Of a DNA stretch of 64,000 nucleotides, positions 21,279 through 32,201 are shown piece by piece (position 1 is the stretch's first letter; each line of letters starts with the position of its first letter). The stretch is from positions 1-64,000 of the forward strand of contig JAJTTP010000019.1 in NCBI GenBank assembly GCA_023313575.1. The letters run 5' to 3'. This DNA comes from Eutypella sp. D-1. Taxonomy: Eukaryota; Ascomycota; Sordariomycetes; Xylariales; Diatrypaceae. A program made the translations under genes and the position numbers. The notes below the pieces were generated by a model. That model searched no databases, was not told the origin of the DNA, and saw nothing but the letters and a program-made list of their open reading frames with translations.

Positions 21279-23623
21279 GTTTTGCTGGATTTCTTCTATC
21301 TGTCTGTCTTGGTGTTGTTGTTCAGGTGGTCGGTCGGTCTTTTGTGGAAGTTTTACTTGGCTACCGTTGCGTAGAAGAGATCCTCCTCGCTTTCGTCGAC
21401 ATTTCTTCTTCTTAAGGGGGCGGCGGGGCTGTTTGAGTATGACTTATGTGTACCCGGGCACGGTTATCTTTTCTTAGAAGTTTGTTATTTACAAAGTAAT
21501 AGGTAGTAGAGCTCTAGTAGTAGTGGTGGCAGTAGTAGTATCCCCAAGGGTCTTGATCCACATCCCACCTCATAGGAACTTTACTACGTTAGAACCTAGA
21601 ACCTTGAAAGAAATACGTAGGGCAAGATAATATGGAGGTAAGGTGTTAAAAAATAATGATCTTGCGTAACGGGAACGGAAAACGGGGAACGGGGAACGGG
21701 GCGGGAAGGGGAAGGGGAAGGGAAGTGGACTGGAGGGGTCGAGACAATTTTGGTGGAAGCTTGTATGTTAGGTAAGCTCAGGTAAGGGTGAACTGATGAG
21801 GTAAGTACCAGGAAATGGGTACGTCGATATGTACCTATTCTATGCAAGGTAAACCTATACGATTAGTATGTACCAGACACAAGTATAACTAACCATTCTA
21901 CATAACGTTCTTCAAACAATGTGCAAACCTTGGAAGGTCCGGGTGTCAACTTTCTGCAGGAAACCGGGCCAAGGTGTGTTTGTTCTCCACCTTTCACCCT
22001 TTTCGACGGACTACCACCTACCTGAGCGGCTCTGGCTGGGGCTGATGGGGAAGTGGGGTTTTAGTGCCGGTGGCTGCCCACACCCAGGCCTACAAGCCCA
22101 GTGGTCAGTGGTTGGCTTCTGGCAGGGGTACCTAGATACAGTACATATTTAAGTGCTAGGAGGTATTTATGGCCACATCTACGGGTACCTTTCCCAGGGA
22201 CAGAAGTTCTTTGTCTCATACCTAAGTACTTACTTAATAAGTGATGCCAGATCCCCAAAGTTATCATTACTGATTATGATAATTCATCTTGGTTTGAGGG
22301 AGATGGCCCAGGTACCTCTCATGTTTCTTACCTCACTTATTCCATAAACTGGAAGAGAGTCTAGAAGTACATAGTACTTTATTACTCAGCTGCTCAGCCG
22401 TTCGTCAGCTGGCTAAATCGTACCTAAGTTCTACTCTCAGAGATATCACGTGACTGGACGGTTGTAAACTTTAGAAGGTTCAATCAATCTGTCGGTTGCG
22501 GGGGGACTTGGGCCGATGGTACTTGATGCTCTTTATTAATGCTTTAGACGAGGTACCTGCAGAAGTATTGATTAGGTTCGAATGCCCTCTTTTTAAGAGA
22601 CAGAATTTGCCCGGAAAAAGTCTGCATAATAGAATACAATTTAAGCGATGAGATTGCAGTTGATTTCATGCAGCTTCGAGTTAAAACTGTGTCATATCGT
22701 TGTTCTAGAGATCAATTTGATAAGGTTTCTAGGAATGATCGGGAGAGGTACCTGGCCACTGAGCTGAAGAAGTCCGGGCTATTGCGGCGGCAGAATTCAA
22801 CTTCTTTGGAAGGTACCTAGCCCGTTAGATGTAAATATGTACTTGGATAGTATCAAAGACAGTGCGAGTATGACGAATTCGCAATATTATAGACTATGCC
22901 AAGGTGCAAGGTCTGGCCAATTCAGCATAGTAATCAAAAGTATCCATACTGTACGTTAACCTTTGCATATATCTATAGGAGATTGTACCTAATTTACCTA
23001 CTCTAACCTAGAAAGTGAGAAAGGACCGATTAACTAAACCTAAAAGAAGTTAAACCGCCCACTTTATCGCACGTTACTGGATGCCTACTGGCTGGTTTAC
23101 TGGCTGACTACTCTTTCTCACTAACTTACTTCTCTCCTCTCTCTCTCTCTCTAACTACCTAACTTTACTACCACTACCACCACTACCACACTACTAACCT
23201 ACTCAATCACTCACTACTGGCCCGAAACTCACTGGGAAACCTTGGAACCTCAAGGTTGGAACCTTGGAATTGAACCTCACCCTTCAGAAACACGCGAAAT
23301 CGCCTTCGAATCCAACCATCAAGGCATCGCCATCTTTATCGATTTTTCTCGTCAAATCCCATATCCCATCTATTTCGACGCCGCTCGTTTCATCTATGTC
23401 ATTTTAATCGCCCGAATCCCCCGTATAACCCCCTTGAACGCGACTCTCAATCCCACCTCTTTATACTCCTTTTAAACCCTCTTACGTCGTCTCTTCCTCT
23501 TTTTTTTTTTTTTTTAAATTTATTTTTCTATTTATTTTATTTTATTTTTTTGGGGCATTGGATGAACGCATGGCGACCCTCACACCCACGTATATCACGT
23601 TAACCACCCCATAGGGCGCTATC
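21279..23623. other. 2.3 kb gene-free region upstream of SPT7
   Basis: Contains G/A-rich short repeats (21665-21725), the GGTACCT cluster described separately, a palindromic TCACGTGA at 22446-22453, a CT microsatellite near 23130-23150 and a T/A-rich run (23500-23550) close to the SPT7 start. The last few hundred bases are likely the SPT7 leader. No supported coding region. Confidence 0.5.
22127..22818. repeat. cluster of six GGTACCT motifs
   Basis: GGTACCT starts at 22127, 22184, 22311, 22552, 22747 and 22812, six copies in under 700 bases, each containing the palindrome GGTACC. Further copies occur in other gene-free regions (for example 39914-39920 and 48385-48399), and I saw none inside the coding exons I read. 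Confidence 0.7.
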
Positions 23624-26600
23624 ATGTCCAGCATGAACGGCCAACCAGTTTGGCCACCGCCCACGAATCCTTCTCAACCTCAACACCACCAGCAAATTAA
23701 TGGAAATGCTAACCGGCCTTTCCATTATTCCGATGATGGCCCGTTATCTCATCTTCCTCAGCTTCCCACCCAGCATCTCCCCCAACATCTTCCCCAGCAT
23801 CTTCCCCAGCTTCCTAACCAGTTCCCCCCCCATCTACCCCATCCACCACCCCCTGTAGATATCTCGACCGCGTCAGCCTCGGCATCCGCGTTGGCTCCCG
23901 AATTATCTGATATTGAAGAAGAACGTCAGCGCAACCATTTCGCCGAGTTATTCCGTCGCGCCGAAGAAAGAATAGACCACCTGTTCCGCGAAGACGGCTC
24001 TTATAATTATGATGCCATAAATTCCTGGCGCCGCCCCGTGCCTTACTCCGGCTCCCTTCCCCCCGCTACCGATCACTCCCCTATCGAGGAACGCCCTTCC
24101 AAGAGAGTCAAGCGCGTAATAGATGAAGACGATTATGGCGACGATGATGAAGACGACGATGATCAGGGTGTCGGCGCGTCCCATCCCGTCGACTCCCATG
24201 TCTCCCCCCTCAAATCCAAGGGCACCGTCGCTGCCAGCAAGGGTCTACTCTCCCCATCTAAGTCCGGGAGCTCCCCTGTTCAGTCCGTCACCTCTCCCGG
24301 CAAATCGTCTGATAAGGCTAGAGAAGACGCGTCGCAAGGGTCGCATCCCCAGGCGAAGACCTCCGACGATGCGCGCAAGCAACTAGAGGAAGCCCGCAAG
24401 GTGACCGAGGAGGCCGCCAAGCGTAGCTTTCATACTATGTTCTATACTCTCGAGAACGACCGCGCCGCCATGCTCGAGCAGCAGCAGCTCGAAGAGTCCG
24501 AGAAGCAACTCCAGGCCGAGATGGACAAGAATACATCTCACAACGCGAACGGTGCCGCCGCCGGGGAGAACCACGGTTCCCTCAGCACCGCAAACCTAGG
24601 CGCATCCAGCCTAACTCTGAAGCACCTCATCGCCCGCATCGACATGCACCGCGATAAAGTGCGCGCGTCTGACGGCGAACTGCGCTCCCTCATCAATGAG
24701 GTTCGGAAGAACCGGAGCAAGTGGGCCAACGAGGAGAACGTGAACCAAGAGGAGCTATACGACGCCCTCGAGAAGGTCCTAACTGAACTAAAGGCGCATA
24801 CCGAGTACTCGACGCCTTTTCTGCAGAGGGTCAACAAGAGAGACGCCCCTGACTACTATAACCGTATGTTGTCCACCAGATACGTTTACTGACCTGTCGT
24901 ATGCCGTGTGCCGCATACCCCTCAATGGGGCAAGATATGCGCACCGCCCTCGCGCTGATTTGGCTAACCCGTCACAGTGATCAAGCAACCAATGGACCTC
25001 GGCTCTATGACTAAGAAGCTGAAGGCCCTCACCTATAAATCCAAGGCGGATTTCGTCACCGACCTTAATCTCATATGGGATAATTGCCTGAAATATAACC
25101 AGGATATGAACCACCCCCTCCGGCGAATGGCCAACGGCATGCGGAAGGAAGCAGAGAAGCTTATTCCCCTCATACCGGATCTTGTGATCCGATCCCGCGC
25201 CGAGGTCGAGGCCGAGGAGCGCCGTAAGCAGAATGGCGGAGACGACGCCGCCGACGATGATTCAGACGACGAGCCGATAATGTCATCTCGTGGTCGCACC
25301 GCCGGCGGCGCGAAGAGCGCTAAGTCGAGAAAGGCGCCTACCGACCAGAAAGAGGGGACGCCGAACGTCGACCAGAAGCCCGTCCTACAGTTCAACGGCC
25401 TATTACCCAAGCCCCACCGGGAGGGGTCCGATCTCGACGGGAGCAACGGCTTCGCGACGCCGCCGGTCGGCGGTTCTGCGACGCCTGGCCTAAACGGACA
25501 GTCGGGAATAGGCAGCAACGTCGATGCGATGGACCTAGACGGACCCTCCCTGAACGGCATGGCACTGGGACAGGCCCTGGACGAGGCGGCCCAACAACGC
25601 TTCGAAGACGAGGAATACAAGATCTGGAAGCAGGTCACCAAAAAAGACCGTGCACAGGTCGCGAAGCGGCGCCAGGAACTCTTCAATAATAGGAAGCTTA
25701 ACGTTGATGAGCCGGCCCTTTTGCGAACCAAGGCGGGCATGCGCCGGTATCTTCGCAGCCAGCAGCAGGCCGAGGCCATCGGCGCCGACGGTGATGCATC
25801 GGCCGACGCGCCAGCTTCCAAGGCGCCCGAGACCCTAGCAGAGGGCATGGAGGAGGAAGAAGAGAAGGTGCTCCCGGACTACTACGAACCCCAGAGCATG
25901 GTCCCGGATGTTCCCCCGCGGCTCCAGTGGGTAGAAGATGGTGAGGGGCAGGTGATCAACCACCACGAGGAGTTTCTCCAATCGATACCGTCCGGATATT
26001 TTACGCAACCGAAAAGTCTCCTCGCCCAAAGGTTCGATGCCAACCTGCGGCAGATGCAGGAGACGCGGAAGGTCTGCTCTAAGATCGGTGTCATAAAACA
26101 GATGCAGATCCAAAACCAGGTATGTTTCCCAAGATCTAAGCGGCGCAGCTAGGCGCTTACCGTTACTAGATGTACGCCAATCAGTTCCCGAAGTATAATC
26201 CGGAGCCCTTCGTCGAAGCCGATGTCGAGCCGCATGTGACCTGTGGAGACAACATCGTCATGGCACCTGATGTATGCAGGGCGGCGTTACAACGGTCCGT
26301 GGCAAAGATCTTCTACCATGCCGGCTTTGAGGAGCTCCAGCCATCAGCCCTGGATACGATCACCGATATTGCGGCGGACTACTTTGGCAAGGTGGTCACC
26401 AGCTTCAAGAACTTCAGCGAGGTCGAGATGAAAGACCCCTCACCTGTGCATGCGCGGAGGGGCGTCAAAGCTCAGCCGCGATACTCAGGCGAGGAGGTGG
26501 TTCTTCATACACTCGCCGAGAACGGCTACACCGTCGAGGATCTCGAGAGCTACGCCAAGGACGACATAGAAAGATTCGGTACCAAGCTCGTCACGATTCA

Positions 26601-27372
26601 CGATCGAATGAAGGGCCACCTTAGTGACCTGCTGCGGCCCGCAGTCCAGGAGAGCGGTCAGGACGGCGCCCAGGCATTCAATGACGGCAGCGAACAGTTC
26701 GTCGCAGGCGATTTCGCAGAGGAACTGGGCGAGGACTTTTTCGGATTCAAGGAACTTGGGCTTGCTGGCGAGTTGGGCGGCATACTCTCTGTTCCTTTGC
26801 ACCTCCTTCAGAGCAGGGTTCGGAATTCGTACCAGGTCCAGAACCAGACCGCTAATGCTGAGAATGTGGTGATCTTCCAGGATCTCCCACCCCCGGAACC
26901 AGTCACGAAGGAGAATATCCAAGAGCAGATCGGTCTGGTTAAGAACTTCTTCCTCGCGAAACTGCACGCTAATGGCGACTCACCGTTGGTGGAAGATGAG
27001 GACCTCCCGGTCAAGCAGCGGAGACCCCGTCCCAGGCTCGGCGCTACCGGCAAGATTGTCTCTCCTCAGAAGAAGCCCCCCAAGGAGCAGAACGCCATCA
27101 ACAAGAAGAAAAAGAAGATGGAGGCCCAAGCTGCGGCGGCCGCGGCGGCCGCGGCTGCCGGAGCAACGTCGAATCAGAGCCCCGAGAAGGGCGGCAAAAA
27201 GGCGAAGGGTATACCGATGCCGAACGGGGCCGGGCCGGCGAACGGCGCGGGCGCGTCACTCCCCGTCGCACCAGCTATGGAGCGTGTGGAGAGCATGCAG
27301 AGTCAAGGGGCCAACAGCCAGACTGACAAGGACGATACTGGGATGATGAGCCCCGAAAGTATGGGACATTAA
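23624..27372 (+). CDS. spt7: SAGA complex subunit SPT7 (bromodomain + histone fold)
   Basis: Three exons: 23624-24863, 24978-26119 and 26170-27372, 1194 residues. SPT7 is a scaffold of the SAGA transcription co-activator in the nucleus. The N-terminus is Pro/Gln/His-rich (HLPQ repeats near 40-65), then acidic (GDDDEDDDD) and Ser-rich. The bromodomain spans about 370-475; intron 1 cuts it at APDYYN/LIKQPMDL, and the conserved NCLKYN carries the acetyl-lysine-binding Asn. A long acidic linker follows. Exon 3 contains the bromodomain-associated histone fold ([20 protein letters not shown], about 825-875) which pairs with a TAF10-type partner. The C-terminus is Lys/Ala-rich with an AAAAAAAAAAG run. 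The start is the first ATG after a long AT-rich leader; a second ATG lies three codons on. The order of domains is diagnostic. Confidence 0.95.
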
Positions 27373-29125
27373 CGATCGACCTCTGATTCCGGGGCGGGCA
27401 TAAGAACCTCGACTGTGCATAAAATATGGCGGTCCTCTGAGAGTGACCTGCGTGATTTCCCTTTCCGCCAACTTAGCCATTTACTTTTTCTGATCCGATG
27501 GGAGTGGCAAATCTTGTTTTACTATCACGTCTTTTTTTTCTTCTCCCTTGTTTTTTTCCCCTTTTAGCTTATACCCCGCCCGGTGGGATCGTTGGCTGTT
27601 TCTTTGACCGTTAGAGAGAAAGGCGCGAAGGCGAATCATCGAGGGGTGGAATCATCTTGGTCTTGGGAACCGCCCAAGCCGCGACGGAGGCGTTCAGGTG
27701 TCACACATTTTAACCTTCCCTCCCTCAGAACCCAAGATACCTACCTACCTACCTAGTCATTCAGTCAGCCCTGCCACAGCTCGACTGCTTCCGCACTTGG
27801 TTCTGCAGGGCTTTTTCTTACTTGGCCCTTGGCCCACCCGTTCTTATTTCTCTGTTTTTTCTTCTCTTCTTTTTTTTTTTACCCCCTTTCAAATCAATCA
27901 GTTCTACATCATGATATCTAGCATGATTTGCATATACAAGGCGGACGAATGGACGGATGGATGAAACGGGATGCATAAAACCCCCACGACGAACGGTACT
28001 TCTTTTTTATTTTTTGGTGTGGATTGGCTTGATCGGTGTTGACGGGAGCGGACGAGCGCCGGCGACGGGGAAGGGCAATCCGGCGGCGTATTTATGGGCT
28101 GGGCTGGGCTGTGGTGGGTGCATGGGTGTAGTTCTTGGTAGCTAGGCCCCGGGATCAGTTGGATCAATATCAGCAAAGCGAGAATGGGGTGGTGTGGAGG
28201 ACGATCAGAGAGATCAACCGTCATGGTTGGTTGAGTTCATCAAAGGGGGAGAGGAGATCCGCGGGCTGGTTTTAGAAGTCTACCTGAGCCCTATCCACCG
28301 ACAATGGCGCCGAACGAGTGACAGCTACGAACTACAACAGGAACACCAGGAGGATTCTCTCCATGCGTTCGCGCACACATATATATATCGCCAAACCCTT
28401 CTTCTACAACTACTACTTACTTATAACTTACCAACAATAACCTCCCCCACCGCGCATTCAGTCCTAAGTAGCTAGGAAGTAGTTTAGCTAGCCTGTCCTC
28501 TTCCACCTCCACCTCCACCTCCTCCCCACCCACTGTCTTAGCCCCCCAACCGCCCTTTACGCATATAGGAATATGAGAGAATCCCGTTGCAAAAGAAAAA
28601 GAAAAGAGAGAAAGAGAAGAGAAAAGTTGCCGTGTCCTCTATCTACCCTTCCGGCCTTGTTCTTTTTTTTTTTTTCCTGGTGGTGATTGTTTTTTTAAGT
28701 GCCGTGATGTATGATGTGTGATGATGAACGATTTTGGTACGTTAGGACTTGTAAATCTCGTAAATCTATTTGCTAGAGATAGGTTGTACTTGTGGATTCT
28801 CACGGAAGTAGCTTTTATCACGCGTCTATCGATATCGATATATGTGATATCGATATCTGTATGTTGTTAGTTCAACATGTAGATATTCGTGCCGGCTAGA
28901 ATTTTTTTTATACTGAGTGGATCCCCCCGGCCCCTCCCCCCTATCCGCACTAGCTAAGGAAAAAAGCAGAGAAAAAGAGTACGGCCGAACTGGCTGACCC
29001 CCACATCTTCTGTACCGGGGACAAGGCACAAGCGACACACACAACATATATATCCATGTCCGTCATACATACGGCCCGAGACCTAAAAAAGCAAGAAGGG
29101 GAGGAGGGAAAAAAAGAAAGATCTG
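27373..29125. other. 1.75 kb gene-free region
   Basis: Contains pyrimidine-rich runs, short simple repeats (for example CCACCT near 28505-28520, ATATAT near 28380) and an inverted repeat at 28831-28857. Frames of 60-106 codons lack conserved blocks. It is bounded by tRNA-Leu. Confidence 0.5.
28831..28857. repeat. perfect inverted repeat, 11-bp arms
   Basis: GATATCGATAT (28831-28841) and ATATCGATATC (28847-28857) are exact reverse complements around ATGTG. The repeat is about 270 bases from the 3' end of tRNA-Leu. Confidence 0.7.
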
Positions 29126-29235
29126 TGACGAGAGTGGGACTCGAACCCACGCGGATTGCTCCACCAGGATAATTAGATAGATATTCTATTAAGGTGACCT
29201 TAACCTGACGCCATAACCAACTCGGCCATCTCGCC
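29126..29235 (-). tRNA. tRNA-Leu(AAG) with a 28-base intron
   Basis: 110 bases on the minus strand. Acceptor GGCGAGA (29229-29235) pairs with TCTCGTC (29127-29133; one G-T), discriminator A at 29126. Anticodon stem TCAGG/CCTGG, anticodon AAG at 29199-29201, intron 29170-29197 after position 37. The variable arm GGAGC-AAT-CCGC is long, as in type II tRNAs, and the T arm is GTGGG/CCCAC around TTCGAGT. A T-rich run follows (A-rich on the plus strand at 29109-29115). Confidence 0.93.
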
Positions 29236-29852
29236 CCGTTGGTTGTTCCGATCGCTTAGTCGGGGTTTTATCTCTCGTGTGTGTGTGTATGTGTGTGTAT
29301 GAGAGATGGTTTCCTGGGATCGGCAGGGGGGAGGGGGGTGGTTGTTTGTGTGTGTCATGGGATTGCCGGGGTTTGCTTGGTGTTGATTTATTTGCCTACC
29401 TAGATGGTAGGTATACAGTGATGTGAAAATTTTCCTCGTCGTCAAAGGGGACTACGTACGAGTGCTACCAAGCGGTACGGAGGCATCATCAATGCTCTTG
29501 TGTATTCTACACACACGCTAGGTGGGCATTAACCCATTGATGGAGGACCACGATGTGAGACATAGAACTGCCACAGTTGTAAGCTCAGAACCCATTGATG
29601 GAGGACCACGATGTGAGACATAGAACTGCCACAGTTGTAAGCTCAGAACCTTAACTGAGCTGCACACAAATGATGACCTGGGACACAGAAAAGCTTGTTC
29701 TCTCGTGGCATATGCTAAGAGCCTACCTACGACATTCTATCTATACCAGTCTGATGCCGTAGCTCCTCTGTCAGAGACATAAAATGGATTTTCTTTTTCT
29801 TTTTTTCTTTTTGAAAAAGGCTACCTCCTGTTTTGACTGGCCCGCCCAGTCC
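29236..29852. other. intergenic region with GT microsatellite and tandem repeat
   Basis: Contains a GT-rich microsatellite at about 29276-29300 and the 58-base tandem repeat listed separately. No supported gene. Confidence 0.55.
29531..29646. repeat. perfect 58-bp tandem duplication
   Basis: Two identical 58-base units, 29531-29588 and 29589-29646, followed by the first four bases of a third copy. The unit begins AACCCATTGATGG and ends GTAAGCTCAG. The lack of any mismatch suggests a recent event. Confidence 0.95.
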
Positions 29853-31584
29853 CTAGGCGTCTTCGGGAGTAAATGCCATCCACTCCTTGACGCCAATGCC
29901 GCCGAACTGGCCCCCAGACCCGGACGCCGCCAGCACGGCCTTCAGACCCGTCGCCTGGACCGTCTCAAACCCGACCTCTGGCGCTTCATCCGTCGCCTCA
30001 GTCGGGTATCCGCCGCCGCTCGTCACGCTCACTTCCGCCCATGACCCGTCTGTTGTCAGGTATTCTAGGTGCCACTGTTTGCGTCATCTGGTTAGTATGT
30101 AGCCATATGCGGGTTCTCGGGTTTTGGAGAGGTATAGGTAGGCAGGTACCTAGGGTGTCATCTAGGTAAAGAAGGGAAATGCAGATAGAGCCATTAGTGA
30201 GACTTACAGATTTGGGCGGTGGCACCCCGATGTTCGACCCCGCTGGCTGGTCTGCGAAGAACACCATGGATGCGCCGTTGAGTGCGACGGTATCGGGCCA
30301 CGTATACGTCAGGACGACGGATTCTGGCGACTGCTCCGCTGCGTACGATGACCAGTAGTCGGGCGGCAGCGGGTTGGCGTCCACGCGCCCATCGTTGAGC
30401 GACGCAATCCAGTACTGGATCGGGGTCTCGACGCTGGAGGTGGCCTCGGCCTGCGGCGCTATGTTGCGCGACGGCCCTGGGTCTGGTCCGCTGCCCTCAC
30501 CCCGCGTCTGCACCACCTTCTGGATCGACCCGTCGTCCTCAAACTTAAGCTCGTCGAACGCCACCGACCGCCGGAAGTGCGTACCGCCCACGGCGTCGCG
30601 CGTGTGGTATGTTAGGAAGTGGCGGTCATCCGGTAGCACGTAGACTCCCGGGTGTGACGTAGTGCTCGATACGACGTCAAGGATGACGCCGCCAAAGGTC
30701 CACGGCCCGAGAGCCGACTCTGCCGTCCCGTATGCTATGCATGCGTGGTAGCTCGTGGGTGTGCATGGCGAATCCGGTCCTGCGTTGTTCGCCGCGTACA
30801 GCATGTAGTACGTCTGCTCTCGTCGCATAAGCCATGGGGCCTCGAAGAATCCCGTCAGAGATCCTACCGACACCGCCGACGATGAGATCACGGTCGTCAT
30901 GTCTGAGGCGTCCAGTTCGTACCCACGCAGCGCTCCAAATGAGCCCCAGTAGATGTACACCCGCGCGGGCTCGTCGCCCTCGCCCTCGTCCACGAGCACC
31001 GTCGGGTCGATGTTGTGCATATCGTTGCCGGGCGCTGGCTCGGTCTGCGAGATGATGGGGCCCGCGGGGTGGGCGTCGCGGAAGGGCCCTAGCGGCCCCG
31101 ACTCCGAGACCGCGACCCCGATGCCGAAGGCGTCGGCAGCACCACCGGCGTCGCGCTGCCGTACTGGCGCGTACAGCCAGAAGCGGCCGTCATCGCCGGG
31201 CCCGCGCACGATCTGCGCCGCGTACGCACCGCCCGCCGCCGCCCACTCGAAGATCTCGTCCGGCGTCGCTACACCACGGTGCAGCGTCCAGGTGTCTCCG
31301 CCCTCGGGAGACGGGTTCACCGCCGAGAACACCTGCCACTCGTTGATCACAAAGTCGTTAGTCGTCGGCCCCGCCTCGTCCCGTCCGCTCAGTATGTACA
31401 CCGTGTCGTTGACCACCAGCGGCGCCGGGTCCGCTGAGTACACGGACCCGTCCGCCAGGATCGGGTTGCCCTGTGACACGAATGTCGTGGTCTCCTGCCG
31501 ACGCGTCCACGCGACAGATCTCGATGCCGCCGACGGCGCGAGCAGGAGCGCCGCCGCCAGGACTGGGACACAAGATTGCTTCAT
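29853..31584 (-). CDS. secreted GH43 family glycosidase with C-terminal beta-sandwich domain
   Basis: Two exons on the minus strand: 30208-31584 and 29853-30074 (donor GTAAGT, acceptor ACAG), 532 residues. A signal peptide (MKQSCVPVLAAALLLAPSAA) opens a five-bladed GH43-type propeller. The three catalytic acids fit as Asp52 (SADPAPLV, base), Asp193 (NIDPTVLVDE, pKa modulator) and Glu248 (GFFEAPWLM, acid). From about 385 a discoidin-like beta-sandwich follows (IASLNDGR...GASMVFFAD...), cut by the intron before WHLEYLTTDGSW. GH43 covers arabinofuranosidases, xylosidases and galactosidases; which applies here cannot be told. A GGCTAA lies 46 bases upstream of the ATG (31630-31635). It is divergent from the DUF5695-like gene, 617 bases apart. 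Confidence 0.9.
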
Positions 31585-32201
31585 GTTAAATCCTCGGAGT
31601 TGTTTATTCCCAAGGTTTTGAACAGTGACGGCTAAATCATCGTGAGAGTTTACCGGTCGTCACTTCTTCATATAGCTCCTGTACCCGCCATAATGATGCT
31701 GTGTAGTCAACATCCATAGTGTTATTGGAGGTCAATTCAGGGCCATGCCAACCCCTGACCCGCACGGATGGTACGACTCATATTAGTTACGGACTGTTAT
31801 AGGAGTGGCGGAATATATCGTCGGCCTCGATATCCCCGCCCAAATGCAACGTCGTGTGGAACTCCGTCGCAAGCGGGCCAATAACGGGCTCCCTCACCGT
31901 AATAGGCAACCGCTTTGGCGGAGCCCGTTCGCGATGCGCTTGCATGAATTCATCCGTCTTGGGCCGAAAGGGGTTTAATGTAGACTGCTCCATTGGAGTT
32001 TAGGTCCTCGGGGTATCTTGAACACATCTGCGGTTACAATATGACGGACGTGACGGGTTCCTGGCTCAACGGTATTTAATTTAAATACAGCACGTTCTTG
32101 GGAGCCCCATTGCACAGGAGGCGACAGCATGTGAACCCCTGCATCGCCCCATCGCCCTTAAGGAAACCGGCCAATATCTGGATATCCTTCCCAGTGCGAC
32201 A
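31585..32201. promoter_or_regulatory. shared upstream region of GH43 and DUF5695-like genes
   Basis: 617 bases between two divergent starts of secreted proteins. It holds a GGCTAA (XlnR-like) at 31630-31635 close to the GH43 ATG, an AT-rich palindromic run (TTTAATTTAAA near 32077-32087) that may serve as a TATA region for the rightward gene, and a possible small ORF (31787-31993). Co-regulation is an inference from layout. Confidence 0.4.
31787..31993 (-). CDS. possible small protein, 68 residues, unknown
   Basis: ATG-started frame between the divergent GH43 and DUF5695-like genes, encoding a hydrophilic sequence beginning MEQSTLNPFRPKTDEF and ending IFRHSYNSP. I do not recognise it. The composition is balanced and the segment is more GC-rich than its flanks, which is why I list it, but it may be chance, a gene remnant, or an upstream part of a transcript. 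No signal peptide or membrane segment. Confidence 0.2.
   Translation of the reverse strand: MEQSTLNPFRPKTDEFMQAHRERAPPKRLPITVREPVIGPLATEFHTTLHLGGDIEADDIFRHSYNSP

Noticed and set aside
22446..22453. TCACGTGA palindrome as a lysosome/vacuole-type (CLEAR-like) or Cbf1 site
   Set aside because: It lies far upstream of SPT7 and such octamers are common; a similar CACGTG at 47427 lies downstream of, not before, the protease gene.
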